Position numbers and translations under genes: made by a program. The notes beneath the pieces are model-generated. The model searched no databases and was not told the origin of the DNA. It saw only the letters and a list, made by a program, of their open reading frames with translations. From the NCBI GenBank assembly GCA_014706295.1, contig JACSVZ010000001.1, positions 114,835,111 through 114,899,110 of the forward strand: 64,000 nucleotides of DNA. Reading direction: 5' to 3'. This DNA is from Lycocorax pyrrhopterus obiensis (lineage: Eukaryota; Chordata; Aves; Passeriformes; Paradisaeidae). Below are positions 51,151 through 63,308 of the stretch, in pieces (the first letter of the stretch is position 1; each line of letters starts with the position of its first letter).

Positions 51151-54100
51151 GACTAGATGAGCCTTCTGAAATTCAGAAACACTGTCTGGTTACAGAGCCT
51201 TCTGTTTAGCTCTGCGCAAAGGCAAGTTGGCTACATACAGCTTCCTTCTGGAATGAGCTTTTATCTGTCCCTGAAGAGTCTTCTGCACTACAGAAATTTC
51301 ACAGAGAGAAAACACCCATCTCTGTAGCTCTGGTAGTTGCTTGTAAGAACTAATGGCTCATATCCACACAGTACATTAGTGATGTGCAGCTGAGTGCTTC
51401 AGGGTCTAACTTTTAAGTGCCTGATCCTCAAAACGATACTTAGAGTTATGTTCCATGTTCAAGCTCCTCAACACTGTCAAAAACAGAGGAAAGCAGAGCA
51501 TGCACAAAATTATAACTTGAGAATTTAGACAACTTTCAGTTTGACACCTCATGTTAAGCACCAGGGTCAGACACTGGTATGTCTAACTCTTACAAGCAAT
51601 ATTGCTACATTGGAATAGCTCAGAAAATAATGATCTCAGGAGCAAAAGTTTGCTCAGCCTCTTTTATTTTCATCATGAAGAAAATCTTCCTTCTTTGAAT
51701 CCTCCTTAGGTGTTTTAAGCAATTCTCTTTGCCCAATAGCACACTTTGTTTTGTGATTCGATTTTGAGTCTGTAGTTTGGAAAGTCTGAGAAATCAGTGT
51801 GTCCACACAGGATATTTAAAGTTCTTTGGCACACAAACAAAACAGAACAGTAAGGCCTGCTAATTCAGACCCATGTCTCAGAAGTTGGCAGTCATCTCTG
51901 TTTCTGTGACCTTCATCTAAACATTTCTACAGCAGACAATCATCTCAAATCCCTCTGTACTAAAACATATGGTGAAACCTGGACAAAAAAAACCCAAAAC
52001 ACCAAAAAACATCAGCTATTAAGGAAATCTTGGATACAGGAAAAAAATATCCTCCACACATGCAGCAATTCCCTGAATGCCATCTAGAGGACACTAACCT
52101 CCCATGGCTATGAAAGGGTCCTGACACACTCGAATGTGTCAATTCCAGATGTTCTAGCTCTTTGTATGTACTGTCCAGAAAATAAGGGTCAGTAAAATGT
52201 GGTCAAAAAGAAAGTTTAAAAATACCAACAAAATAAATAATACAGGACAACTTTGCAATAGCTTCCTAAAAAACATTATTCTGCTTGCACAGATTAATTC
52301 TGTGCCAATAAATATGTGGAAAATAATTACTGGAAACAAAAGGACTATTTGCATGTTGCAACTTTTCTTCCTAAAATATACTGGTTGTTATTTTGAGGAT
52401 CCTACATCAATATCATGAATTTGCTGAGCCATCATGCTAACTCTGCAATAAATCAGAATTTTCCATGTTTCATTAACGATCACGATCACAAAGTATTTGT
52501 AGTGTTGACTTAACTACTCATGACGTGGCTGGCCAGATATATTGTGACTGGGTTTGCAAATGCTTATGTTATACAAGGTGATCTTCCCCTGGAATGCCCT
52601 TCCAAAAAATTCCACGTTAACTGAATGCATAAAGTCTTGAGGAAGAAAGGCTATCTTGATAATTAATTCATTGGCTCTGGCTGACAAGAACTCTTCAAAC
52701 TCTTTGAACTCTTTGAGTTTGTCAGTGTTTATTTCCAGTCTCCATTTGCTGGTCAGGTCCCATTAAATTTACACCATCTACTCTCAGTTACTTTAGGCAT
52801 CTAATTCCATGGGAACACCTAAAGTTAGGACGATCAGGACCCTGCAAAAATAGTGTGGACAGATTTGGTGTCCAGAGGGAGATGCACAGAATGCAGCTGA
52901 GATGTCTGAAATTACTGAACACCCCACCCCTTCTTTGGTGCCCTACAAGTAACTCAGGCTCAGAGAGGCACCCTCAGGGGCTGTATGGGATTTTGTCTTT
53001 TAGTGCTGCTTGCCTGGAGACAGATTAGTCAGACTTTCCTGTCCTCCAGAAATCCCCTGCACCATTACCTTTTCAAACAGCGAAACAAGACCTTAGAGAA
53101 CACAACAAAAGCCCATTTAACAGAAGAAACGTAGCAATTCTATTTCTTCTGAAGTTTGTAAGATGGCACATCTTAAAAATGTTATGACCTCAGCCTGTCT
53201 GGTCCATGCTCTGCATCTCTTCTCAGTGCCTACACTGGAAAGACACTGAGTTCTCTTGCGTCAACCAGTGAAACGTCTCACCTTTAATCTACACTCACAA
53301 AATCACCTTAATGGTTTTGTTTTTAAGATAACAATCACTCTAACCCCACTCCATTCTATAAACTTTGATATCACCATGTAAAATATTTAAAATGATGCAT
53401 TAAACACTTCCTAATGCAATCTTTTGCATCTGAACCTCCCGTCAGGTATTCAGGTATAGTCCTGCTATATTGCCAAGTTCAACGTTGTTTGCTTCCTTTT
53501 AAAATAGGTAGAAATATAAGCATGGAGCCTCAGGTTCCAAGACAACAATAGCCATTATTACCTGACATTTTAAGTCAGCACACAATCCTGAATACAAAAG
53601 TAATACAGAATAGCTGATAGGAAAACGTTATTAGCACTCGCAAGTAATTGGAATTAGCAAGGAAGACAATAGCTGACATATTTCGATGCTTATACGCATT
53701 GAGGAAATAATTAAGAAAATTTCATCTCTTTAAGAATGGTTTCTAGAAGGTTTATGATTCAGAATAATAATTTGTAAGACACAATTGTTATTATAAATAC
53801 ATAATTGAAATATTCGGCTCTCATAATTCTGTTTCCAGGGTCATACGTAGACTGTTCTCAGTGTCTGAAAAATATGTCCATATTCTACATATGCTTTTTG
53901 TTTACAGTGGAACAAGGTTACCAGGAGCCTCCTGCTGTACATTTTGCTTATCCTGTGCTGTTTGAGACGCTCATGAACGATCTGGTGAGATGACAAAGTG
54001 TGCTAAACTTAATCAGGGTAGTAAAAAGGGAGGACTATCTGTGGAGAACTGTGGAGGGGCTTCATGAGATCAGCTGACTGGATAATAAAATGGCAGACGA

Positions 54101-54828
54101 AATTCAGAGGAGAGTAATGCACACAGGAAAAGAACCCCTAATTTCATAAGCAAAATGAGCTCTGAGCTGACCATTTCCACCCAGGAACAAGATTTTTGAG
54201 TTCTAATAAATAGCTAATAAATAGATCTATGAAAATGCCAGCTCTGTGCTCCAATGTAATAATAATAATTAAAAAAAAGATTAAATGAAATGTTAGGGAT
54301 TACAAAGGAAAAGAAAATCCACCAGACCTTCATACTGCCACAGCATATGTACACATTTGAAACAGATTTTGAACACTGTGTAATTTTGGTTCTGTCACCT
54401 CAGAAATGGCATGCTAGAACAGGGAATAGCTACAGTAATTAGTAAATTAAAGTTGTGGAATGGCTTATACACAGGTAACTCAAGACAAGATGTGGTGTTC
54501 CAGTCTGAAAAGTAGGATGCAATGAAAGGTTGAAGCAGGAATGATATGAAGAACACAAGGTGTAATCCTTTCTTCTTGCAGCACAAAAGCTAGACATGGC
54601 AAGTGAAGTCAAAAGGATGGGATTCTTAATAAAATATGAAATTAAGCTGCTGAATTCCTTGCCAAGGGATGCCATAGAGTCTTTTTTTAATATGTATTTA
54701 ATAATAAATTGTTAAACTGCTACTGGGCAAGGATGTCCCCAAAGTATTCAGAAGCCAGTGAGTACACAGGAAATGCATCTTGTAAACTTTTTCTGTTCTC
54801 TCACTCAGCTCTAATGTTCAGTTTTTGG

Positions 54829-55913
54829 CTACTGCCAGCGAGGATGTGAAGCCAGATGAACCGACGGTGTGATCCAATACAGCTGCTCTTTTGTATAATC
54901 AACAGGAACAGAAAATGAATGTAAGAGGAGAGCAGGGTTGCTGCCTGGTTTTGTACTTAGTAGCTTGATGAAGAGTCTTAGCCCTTTTTTTTTTGGTGTG
55001 TTTTCATCTCTCTGTGTGTATGCATGGTGGTGAGAAGCCTGGAGTCTTCTCAATGAATCTGCTGCACGTGCATGGAGAAACTGCTTGCATCTTGCATACT
55101 GTAGTGGATCTGTACCATCTGTGGCACCTCTGCTGTATCTGAGACTCACTGCAGTCATTCATCACTGAGTCCACCTGCAGGTATTCAACAACTGCTTTGT
55201 GAGGAGGGAGACAGTTTTTCATGAATTGGAAAGTGCTGACCGTGCCTGAAGTCACAGGAGTGAAATACACAAGTAAACCTAAAATGCAGCGCACTCCCAC
55301 ATGATCCTGTGCACCACGCACCAAGGAATTCTTCAGCTCATTTGGAGGCTGAGGCACTGGGTGCTACCCCCATAGTCAGGCAGTCACCCAAACACTGCAC
55401 ATCTGCTCTCTGGACAGCCAGCCAGTCTTCCAGAAGGGAGTCTGCCAGGCAGATAAGCCAGAGAAATGTGGGAATTTCTCAACAGCAGGTACATACAATT
55501 GGCTGACTCTCTGGGGGAGATAGATTTTGTGTCTTTGGCCTGGGGCAGACTCACCAGAGGACAAACTGCTCTGGGATGGTCAGGAATGGGAAGAGTCCTC
55601 TCTGTACCACTTGTTATCCATGTACTGGGCTTGAAGATCAGCAAAGGCTGTAGGATATGCATTGAGTGAAGGGAAATACAGGAGCAAAGACACTTCAAGA
55701 CATCGGGCTTAGTGCAGCAGCAAAGGAGGAAAAGATCCTGTGCAGGGAAGTACTGCAATGAAACTTACTGGAATATCTACAGGGAGTTAGTGGTACCAAA
55801 AATGTGGTAAGCTGAAACATTAGACCATCTATGAGTGGATTATCCAAGAGACATCTACATTGCCTGTGGATTTTTATAATTGCACAAAATAGGTGCTGAA
55901 ATTCACACACCAC
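54829..55913. other. Unexplained block with overlapping open frames on the minus strand
   Basis: Over about 1.1 kb the base composition is more balanced than in the flanks, and the minus strand has long stop-free stretches of 109, 117, 124 and 72 codons in different frames (54829-55158, 55004-55357, 55384-55758, 55695-55913). The predicted peptides match no domain I recognise and do not resemble Eph sequence. A decayed transposable element or retrocopy is possible, as is chance. Confidence 0.25.
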
Positions 55914-56261
55914 TGGATTGATCTTTTTTCATAAGCCACAGAGTGGCTGAGACATTAATTTCTTTAAAGAATGAGTTATATTCCTTAACATGAATTTCTT
56001 GGTTTAAGAACTCAGCACTGTCTTAAGTGTCATCACTATCAAAACAGCAACCATTTAATTCAGTAAAGATGGGAATGGATGGAAAAACTCATGTGGAGAG
56101 ATTTATTACTTAATAAAGTTTGCATAGCACATTTAGTCTGGATGTAATTCATAAAACCTTGGATGTTCACTGCCTCTATCCTGCAGTACATAAAATAAGG
56201 AATATCTACTTCCCTTCCACAGGTCAAAAAATAATAAGCAAACTTTGGCTACTGATCAAAC

Positions 56262-56280
56262 TGAACATATGCAGAGATTG
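56262..56280. repeat. 19-nt sequence repeated exactly at 60149-60167 (copy 1)
   Basis: tgaacatatgcagagattg occurs here and again, identical and in the same orientation, at 60149-60167. Homology does not clearly extend on either side. Confidence 0.85.
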
Positions 56281-59200
56281 AAGCTGCCCCATCTGTGTGC
56301 TGGCAGCAGAAGGGCTGAGGCAAGTTGTGTCTGAATCAGAGACACGAGCTGAGTCCTGCCCTGCCTGTGCACTGCAAGCCCCCACAGCCCCTTCAGCTGC
56401 AGGTGGAGGAGCATCTGCAGGCTCAGGGGCCAGGGTGGCACTTCAGGCTGTCAGTCACATCCTGATGGACGTGTCTTGCCCACAGACATTTGCGTGCTGT
56501 GCCCACACAAATCCAATGGATCACCAGCACAGGAACTGGCTTTTTGCCTAAACTGTCCAGGAAGCAAGGCTCTACAGGGATTGTTTTTAAGTCTGCCTGG
56601 CATGTGAACTTGAATATGCATAAAGCAAGGCAGCTTCTGGGTGGCTTTACAAGGCACTACATTTTCTGTCATTGTGTCTACACATGTATTTATTGCAAAC
56701 TGGTGTTAGAAAGGAGAGATGTCTCAACATGTGGAAAACCAACCCAAAACATCCCTTCTGCTCCCACATTTTCTATTCATGATTACGCTGCTGTCATGCA
56801 ATGAAAAATAGAAACAGACACAAACTTCTCTGGAAGTTTAAACTGAGTTTTGGTATCCAGTGGCAAGAAACAACAGTATGAATACAGAGATATGCCAGAT
56901 GGCTTCAGTCAGGTTTCACTAATATACTGAAAAGTTTTTAGGCAGAGAATGTGTATATTCTGAACCTGAAGCACACTGCATACTTGTGAAAGTCTGTATG
57001 CATTACTTAGGAGGTGTGAAGCAACCACAGTGATACAAGATAAAAACAGACTTCCCACAAAAAATATCAAACCGATACATGCTTCTAGAGAGAGAATTTT
57101 TGTTGTCCATGTTAAGAATGTATTTTCACTTCAGTTTGCAGCACCGCAGTACTTTCTTTTTCATCTTTTTCTTTCATTTTCCTAAGTCATTTTGTATCAG
57201 AAGCATATCTGTCCCTAACACTTGTGGTAACTCAGTTACCCCTTCAAACATATTTGTCTATGAAGAAATAATTTTTAAAAACCCCCCCAAAACAGGCAGA
57301 GATCAGAATCTGTTATTGCTATCTAGTAACTGCACTAGGCATTTTTTTACTTGATAAATAAGTGCATATGAAACTCAGTGATTATTTATCTCAGTGTTTC
57401 CATCTACAAGACACAACTGTATGGCTTAGACTTGTGAGCAAACATATGCTACTTGGAATCAACTGGGTGAGCAACCAAAGGAAATATAACTGATCTAGAC
57501 GTAAAACTAGTTATTTTTCTTTCCACATGGCTTATTTCTGCTCTTCTTAGTGCATGCTGTTTAAAGAAGGCATCCTGTCAAAATGGTCAGTAAAATACAC
57601 AGAAAACACTTCTGTCCTTAGGTTTCCTACTTAGAAGCCATCCTGGTCCCTTTCTGCGTTATCGTTGAAGACAAGGGTGTCTTCACAGCCAGAGAAAATC
57701 CCAGCAGAAAATGAAGATTGTTTGTATTGCAATTATCCATTTCAGTATTTGAGTAAATAGAATGAAAAGGTCACATAATTCAGCCCATAACTCTAAACAT
57801 TTTAATTTGGGAATGCCTGGGGTGTTTCATTATGAATTTTTATACAGGTACCATCATGACTTTGTTCCTTTACCACATTCCCTACATGCACCATTCCTTC
57901 TCTAGTTGTAAAGGAGGCAACTGATCCTTGGGACATCATGCCATTGTGATGGATGTGAGAAACTGCCTCCAGGAGACAGAAGATGGTAACATGAGCAAAT
58001 TACAGCTCTGATCACAGCCAAACTTTAGTTTTGAAACGTTTGTTTCTGAAAGCAAAACCTTTCCAATAAAAACATACTTTGCACAATGAAAATGATAATT
58101 TTCAAGGAAAAACTTTAACCAGTTGGTCTATATTTACATCTATAAGTTTTCTGCTTTCTCCCTATATGATTTACTTACATATTTAAATGTCAAAATGACA
58201 GAAGATTTGGATGCTAGTGAGCACACAGGTTCATCCTGGAGCATACAGGCCTCTTGTGAATATATATCTGAGACACAGGCAGAGCACATTTTTAAATGAA
58301 TTAAAAACCCCTCTGATCAAAATGATGCACTAAAATCCTACAGAATTTATACACCACAATGTTCAGGTGAATGTAAATTAATCCCAGCACTCCATGGGCT
58401 GGCTTCACCACAAGCATTGCAAATGAAACACTGGAGGAATGAGGGGAATTTTCAAAATCAGACCAGGCTAGGAATCATATTCCTGAGACAGAGCGAATCT
58501 AGTCTTGCACAATTTACAGCGTGGTAAAAGCTCTTAAGATATGATAGATGGAAAAAGTGTACATCTGAATTCTTAGTCAATGAAATCATAAAGAGATAAG
58601 ACTGTTACCAGGCTGAAGTCTCAGATTTACTGCATTTGGAAACACTGAAGTGTAGACAAGATAAATACTGGAGATGACACTGGCAGCCAATAAAAGTACT
58701 TCAAAGTGCTTGATTATGATCCATTATTTATGATCTAACACGAAAACTGTGGGTAGGAAGAAAAGGTCTCTCTCTCAAAGGCCTGAATATGAGAGATGAA
58801 GAATTAAAAACAGAAGGGAAAGTAAGAGATGATTTCCTAAGTGAGGACATAAATTGTGTTTTCCTGTCAGTTCTAGCAGGCTGTCCCTATGTCTGGAATA
58901 TGTAACAATTATAATAAAATGACTTGAAATTATCTGAGACCATTTGTATCCTAAATAATGCAGAAGCAGTGCTGGTTACTGCTGGAATCATTTTAGCCTG
59001 ACTCAACTTCAGAAAATAAAGTGCCTACATAGAGTCAGCTTTCTTTAAAGCTACTTATAGAAAGAAATGCATATGATCTTTAAATCAATTATTCCAGAGC
59101 ACCTCACGCAATTATATTAAGATTCTAAGACTTCTATTACAAAAGTGGACAATTTATCCTAACAGCCATTCTTTTGAAATATGATGACTTGAAATAGATC

Positions 59201-59889
59201 CCTTTTTAGTACTTAAAATCTCCATGTTCTCCTACCACAATGAAGAAAATTACACAGACACAAAAATTGTGGTTTTATGCTTTGACCAAATATCAAGAAC
59301 AAAAACCACCCCATCATGTAATAACTTCAAATTCATCAAATTGCATTAAAACACATTAAAGGGAAAGATAATTTAAATGAAATTTTAATACAGTTATTCA
59401 CTATACATTGTATTCAGCACAAATATTTCACTCAATTGCATTCGTTTACTCACTGATCCAGAAAAGGATGTCTCAATTTGTAAAGGCAAATGAAATAAAG
59501 CAACTCCATTGTTCCACAGCAAAATCTGGCCTTCACAAAAATACAGTGACCTACTTCACACTTAAAAAATTCTGAACACAAATTCTAAGCAGTATTTGTC
59601 TCAATAAAATGCTGAAACTAATGCTAAATTAAATCTTGAAAAATATTCACCAACATCCATTCCTTTCACGTCTCTTCAGTAGTAATTTTTAAAAAAGCAA
59701 TGTATTGTCGAAATACTGTGGTGTGAAAAACTGGAATGAGTGTTTCTCCCCTACAGCTAGAAGGAGAACCAAAACCTATCAACAACATTCTTACTTTGCT
59801 ATCATTATCCTGACAAAACAAGAATGTCTCTGCTGTTGAAATGGCAACACCCATGAACATTTTTGTTCATGTTTTGTATTGCCTAGGAT

Positions 59890-59917
59890 GGGGCGCTGGG
59901 GGTGGGGAGGGAAAGGG
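59890..59917 (+). other. Canonical G-quadruplex motif
   Basis: Five G-runs (GGGG, GGGGG, GGGG, GGG, GGG at 59890-59893, 59898-59902, 59904-59907, 59909-59911 and 59915-59917) are separated by loops of 4, 1, 1 and 3 nt. This satisfies the standard four-run, short-loop definition with one run to spare. It lies on the plus strand, which is the template strand for EPHA6 transcription. It stands out in an otherwise AT-rich intron. Confidence 0.85.
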
Positions 59918-60148
59918 CAGTTTGTTCTTCATGCCACCATCCAGGTGGTCTCTTAGCAGCACGCTGGCTCAAGCAGGCATTCCAACCTCAAATCATTTCG
60001 TGAGTGCTTCTGTGCATGCTAAACAAATCCTGCCGTCCTCTTCCAGCTCCATCACCCAGCATCTTTCAATCAACAAATTGCACTTTGGCATGAACAAAAG
60101 GTTTAAGATGGACTTCTGCCACCCTCCCAGTCCCAAGCTAAATGGCTG

Positions 60149-60167
60149 TGAACATATGCAGAGATTG
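60149..60167. repeat. 19-nt sequence repeated exactly at 56262-56280 (copy 2)
   Basis: This is the second identical copy of tgaacatatgcagagattg, 3.9 kb from the first and in direct orientation. Confidence 0.85.
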
Positions 60168-61536
60168 TGCTGCTCATTTTTAGAGCTTTATGATGGCACA
60201 TTTAATTGTAATAAAAGTGCAATTGATGGGAAGTGAGTTACAGATTGAACAGGCAGTACAGCAGATGCACAAGGTCATTCAACAAGGACTACTCATTACT
60301 TCAAATTACCACCCATGAGGAGAATCTACAGAATATGCCAGGATGGAGCCCTTTCTCTGACACCTCATCTTTCAGTTTCATCCCAAAGGCCATCTTTGTT
60401 TCCTTTACGGATAGCATTTCCCAATTAGAACCTGCTGGCCTTAAGTTACAACGACTCAATTGCCATCTCTAATGCAATCCACATGTGTGAGGCTGCTCCT
60501 GCTGCTCCCATTCATTTCGAGAAAGGTGATTGCTACAAATTGCACACAACAGTTTGCCTGCTCACAGACTCGTGTTTCTGCCCCATTTGACAGAGGGATG
60601 AAAGACAGATGCCTTGTTTAGTTTTAAATCACATTTGCATTCAATTTTCATTTATCTTTTACTTTCATAGCTCCACGTTGAACTCCAGTCTGACAATATT
60701 TGTCAAGAAAAAATATCCCATAACTTGCTTAACAGTTTATAGAATTTGGCAGCATTGGAGCTTTTTCCTGATTATCTGTCCTGGCATTCACAAACAGAGA
60801 CAACTATTAGATGAAGACTGTTAACTGGAGCACAACTTTGTTCATTCTTCGGGGAATCAGCAATATTTTACTGGAGATAGTTCGTGATCTTTTTTATTGG
60901 CTGCTGCCTCCCAAAGAGCCAACATGAGAACCTTCATACTTTTCAAGTGATTTCCCAGTGAGCTGGAAAGGAAGCACTGCCCTTCCTACAGAGAAGAGAT
61001 GGGTGAGATGGAGTTAACAAGGTATTCATTAAGGAATGCTCATTCCAAGACCTCTTCAAATTTCATTTAATAGAAAATCAGATTTGCTATCCAAAGAGTT
61101 CCTGCCTAAAGCAGAAGAAAATGCCAGCAATTAGCTCAGCCCTCTGCAAGGCTGCCTTGCACTGTGGCCCTGTCTCACTGAATTCTTACAGGGAGGAAGG
61201 GGCCACATGTCCTGTCCACCCCTTCAGAGGATGTTTTTCTGACACCTTCATGCCCCCCTTTCAAATCCTAGGCCTCTTTGCACTAAAAATTACTGTCAAT
61301 AGTTTAAAATAATTAATATTTAATTAACTATAAATACATATATATAAAAACTAAAAGTATTTATTATCTTTTACTGTATTGGTCAGGAATAATCTCAGAA
61401 AACAGGTACATTAGAGCCCTTCACCTTGTGTTTTTGTGCTGGGATTTGGTGTAGAGTTGCTGATAAAGAATAGAATAAATGCAATATTTACATACAGGAA
61501 AACGATGACTCCTATTCATATCACTTTCAATCTACT

Positions 61537-61561
61537 AAACTGCTAATCAAAACTGCTAATC
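61537..61561. repeat. 12-nt direct duplication
   Basis: aaactgctaatc is present at 61537-61548 and 61550-61561 with one base between the copies. Confidence 0.85.
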
Positions 61562-62802
61562 TAAAAAATGCCATGCCATGAAAAAGATAAAGCTGAACTG
61601 GAGATCAGCAGCAATGTTGTTATTTGCAAACACTATCAGCAGAGAATATCAACCTTTTTGTCAGGAATACATCAAGAAAATTGATTCAAGTCGTTCTACT
61701 TTGAAATATTGTCCAGTAGCTTTCAAACATGTTCATTAATTGTCCTGGCAAATACAAAAAAATACAGCATTTTTTATTTCAAAATGCAAAAGAGAATGTG
61801 TAAGAAAATGATTTACTGGGTACATTTAATAATGTAACTGATAAAACTTATTCTGAATGGCTGCAGAACACCCAGAGCAGAGTAAATGTCTCTTGTTCAT
61901 TTTCTTGTCTTCCTGTTTCTCCAAGATCTCGCATAAAATATATTTATTTATGAGTGGTCACCTATAAATCTAATGATAAGAACTGCTTCTAACAACCTAA
62001 AGTGCTGAGATAACATGCTTGTTTAACAAACTATTTTTATCGGTGTGCTGTGCACACCTTTACTAAATTCAAGTGCTACAGGGCCTTCAGGAGTATCAAT
62101 CAGTCAGCAGATGCACTCACTGGAGGTTTTATTGTTTTTTAAAATGGAACGCAAGGCACGGACTGCACGGCTGTCACAACTGATAAGAGCCCCTCAGTGC
62201 TGGACAAATCCAGCCCTATTTTGTTTTTCTACCCTCATTCTTTGTCATTGTTTATCTCTTTCTTGCAACACCTAGATTTTGTAGCTGACAAATATAACTT
62301 CTAATAGTCATTTTTTTCTGAAAAATGCTAATTTCACAGTGCAAAAGTATTTCTTTTTCCCCTCCCCATAAATCCAACCTGCAATCATTTCAAAAGGCAT
62401 CCACTCCTGTGGCTCTCACAGCAGTACCACGACTTTTGGGTTGTAAGAAGCACTCTGATCAAGAAATGTCCAGAAACAGTGGTAGTAAAATACTGCAAGA
62501 AGACACCATTTGAATGGGAAATATTTGGAATCTATGAGCATTGACAAAGTTCCTGTACAAGACTTAGAATCATTTAAGAAGACAAAAAAACCTTCGCTTT
62601 GCTTTGTTTTTCAGAGAGTGCACCCCATGCACTTCACAAAAAGGCATTAAACATTTCTCAGATTAAAGGAAAGTAATGAAATTATTGCAAATATAAAATT
62701 AACAATGAAATTATAGATGTCAGTACTGTAATTTAATTTTAATTTTAATAGACAGACACCCTGACTAAATGTTGCCAGTAAAGCAGCAGGTCTGACATAA
62801 AT

Positions 62803-62895
62803 CATAGAACCACAGAATGATTCGGGCTGAGGGACCTTTAAAGATCATGTAGCTCCTACCCAGGGACATCTTCCACTAGATTAGGTGGGATGCCA
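62803..62895 (-). mobile_element. CR1 LINE 3'-end fragment
   Basis: The plus strand begins atcatagaaccacagaatga, a diverged copy of the CR1 terminal octamer repeat in antisense. It continues with gagggacctttaaagatcat, the antisense of the conserved CR1 3' untranslated region, and then cagggacatcttccactaga, another well-known CR1 segment. The element is inserted in minus orientation, its 3' end is at the lower coordinate, and it is truncated after about 90 nt, as most avian CR1 copies are 5'-truncated. It has no coding capacity. It is the best repeat-based evidence that the DNA is avian. Confidence 0.75.
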
Positions 62896-63292
62896 TGGAT
62901 GAAGACAAAACACTCCCAGAAATGGCCCATTGGCATTGAAGTTGAACTATGCTGATGGATCAGTCAGAACTCAAAGTGCTGACCTTTGCTCTGCCCTTGT
63001 TTTCCACTTTGAGTTCAGCCTCAAGTTCTGATACCTCTAATCCTAAAAAAGCAGCACAGTCACTAAATTTTTATAAAGGGATACCTTTCCAACATTAGCA
63101 ACTGAGTAAATGAAATATTGTTTCTACTGGTTATTGATTAGTTTTCTTAATGCTCTCGAGTTTCCACTCTCCCATGTCAATTTCAACTTAGGAAGGTATC
63201 AATAGTTAATGAAAAATAAAACTTCTGACTCTGAATTAGAGTAGGAAAGGCTTTTCTGGGATTTTATAAAGAAACTTTTACTAATGCAGTGG

Positions 63293-63308
63293 TACTACTA
63301 CTACTACT
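63293..63308. repeat. (TAC)5 microsatellite
   Basis: Five uninterrupted TAC units plus one base lie in intron sequence. Confidence 0.9.

Noticed and set aside
51110..51160. A15 run considered as the poly(A) tail of a processed pseudogene
   Set aside because: No transcript-like or coding sequence precedes it and there is no AATAAA at the right distance.
59841..60236. 131-codon plus-strand open frame starting near the G-rich motif
   Set aside because: Low-complexity Gly-rich start produced by the G-runs, with no domain. Not a gene.
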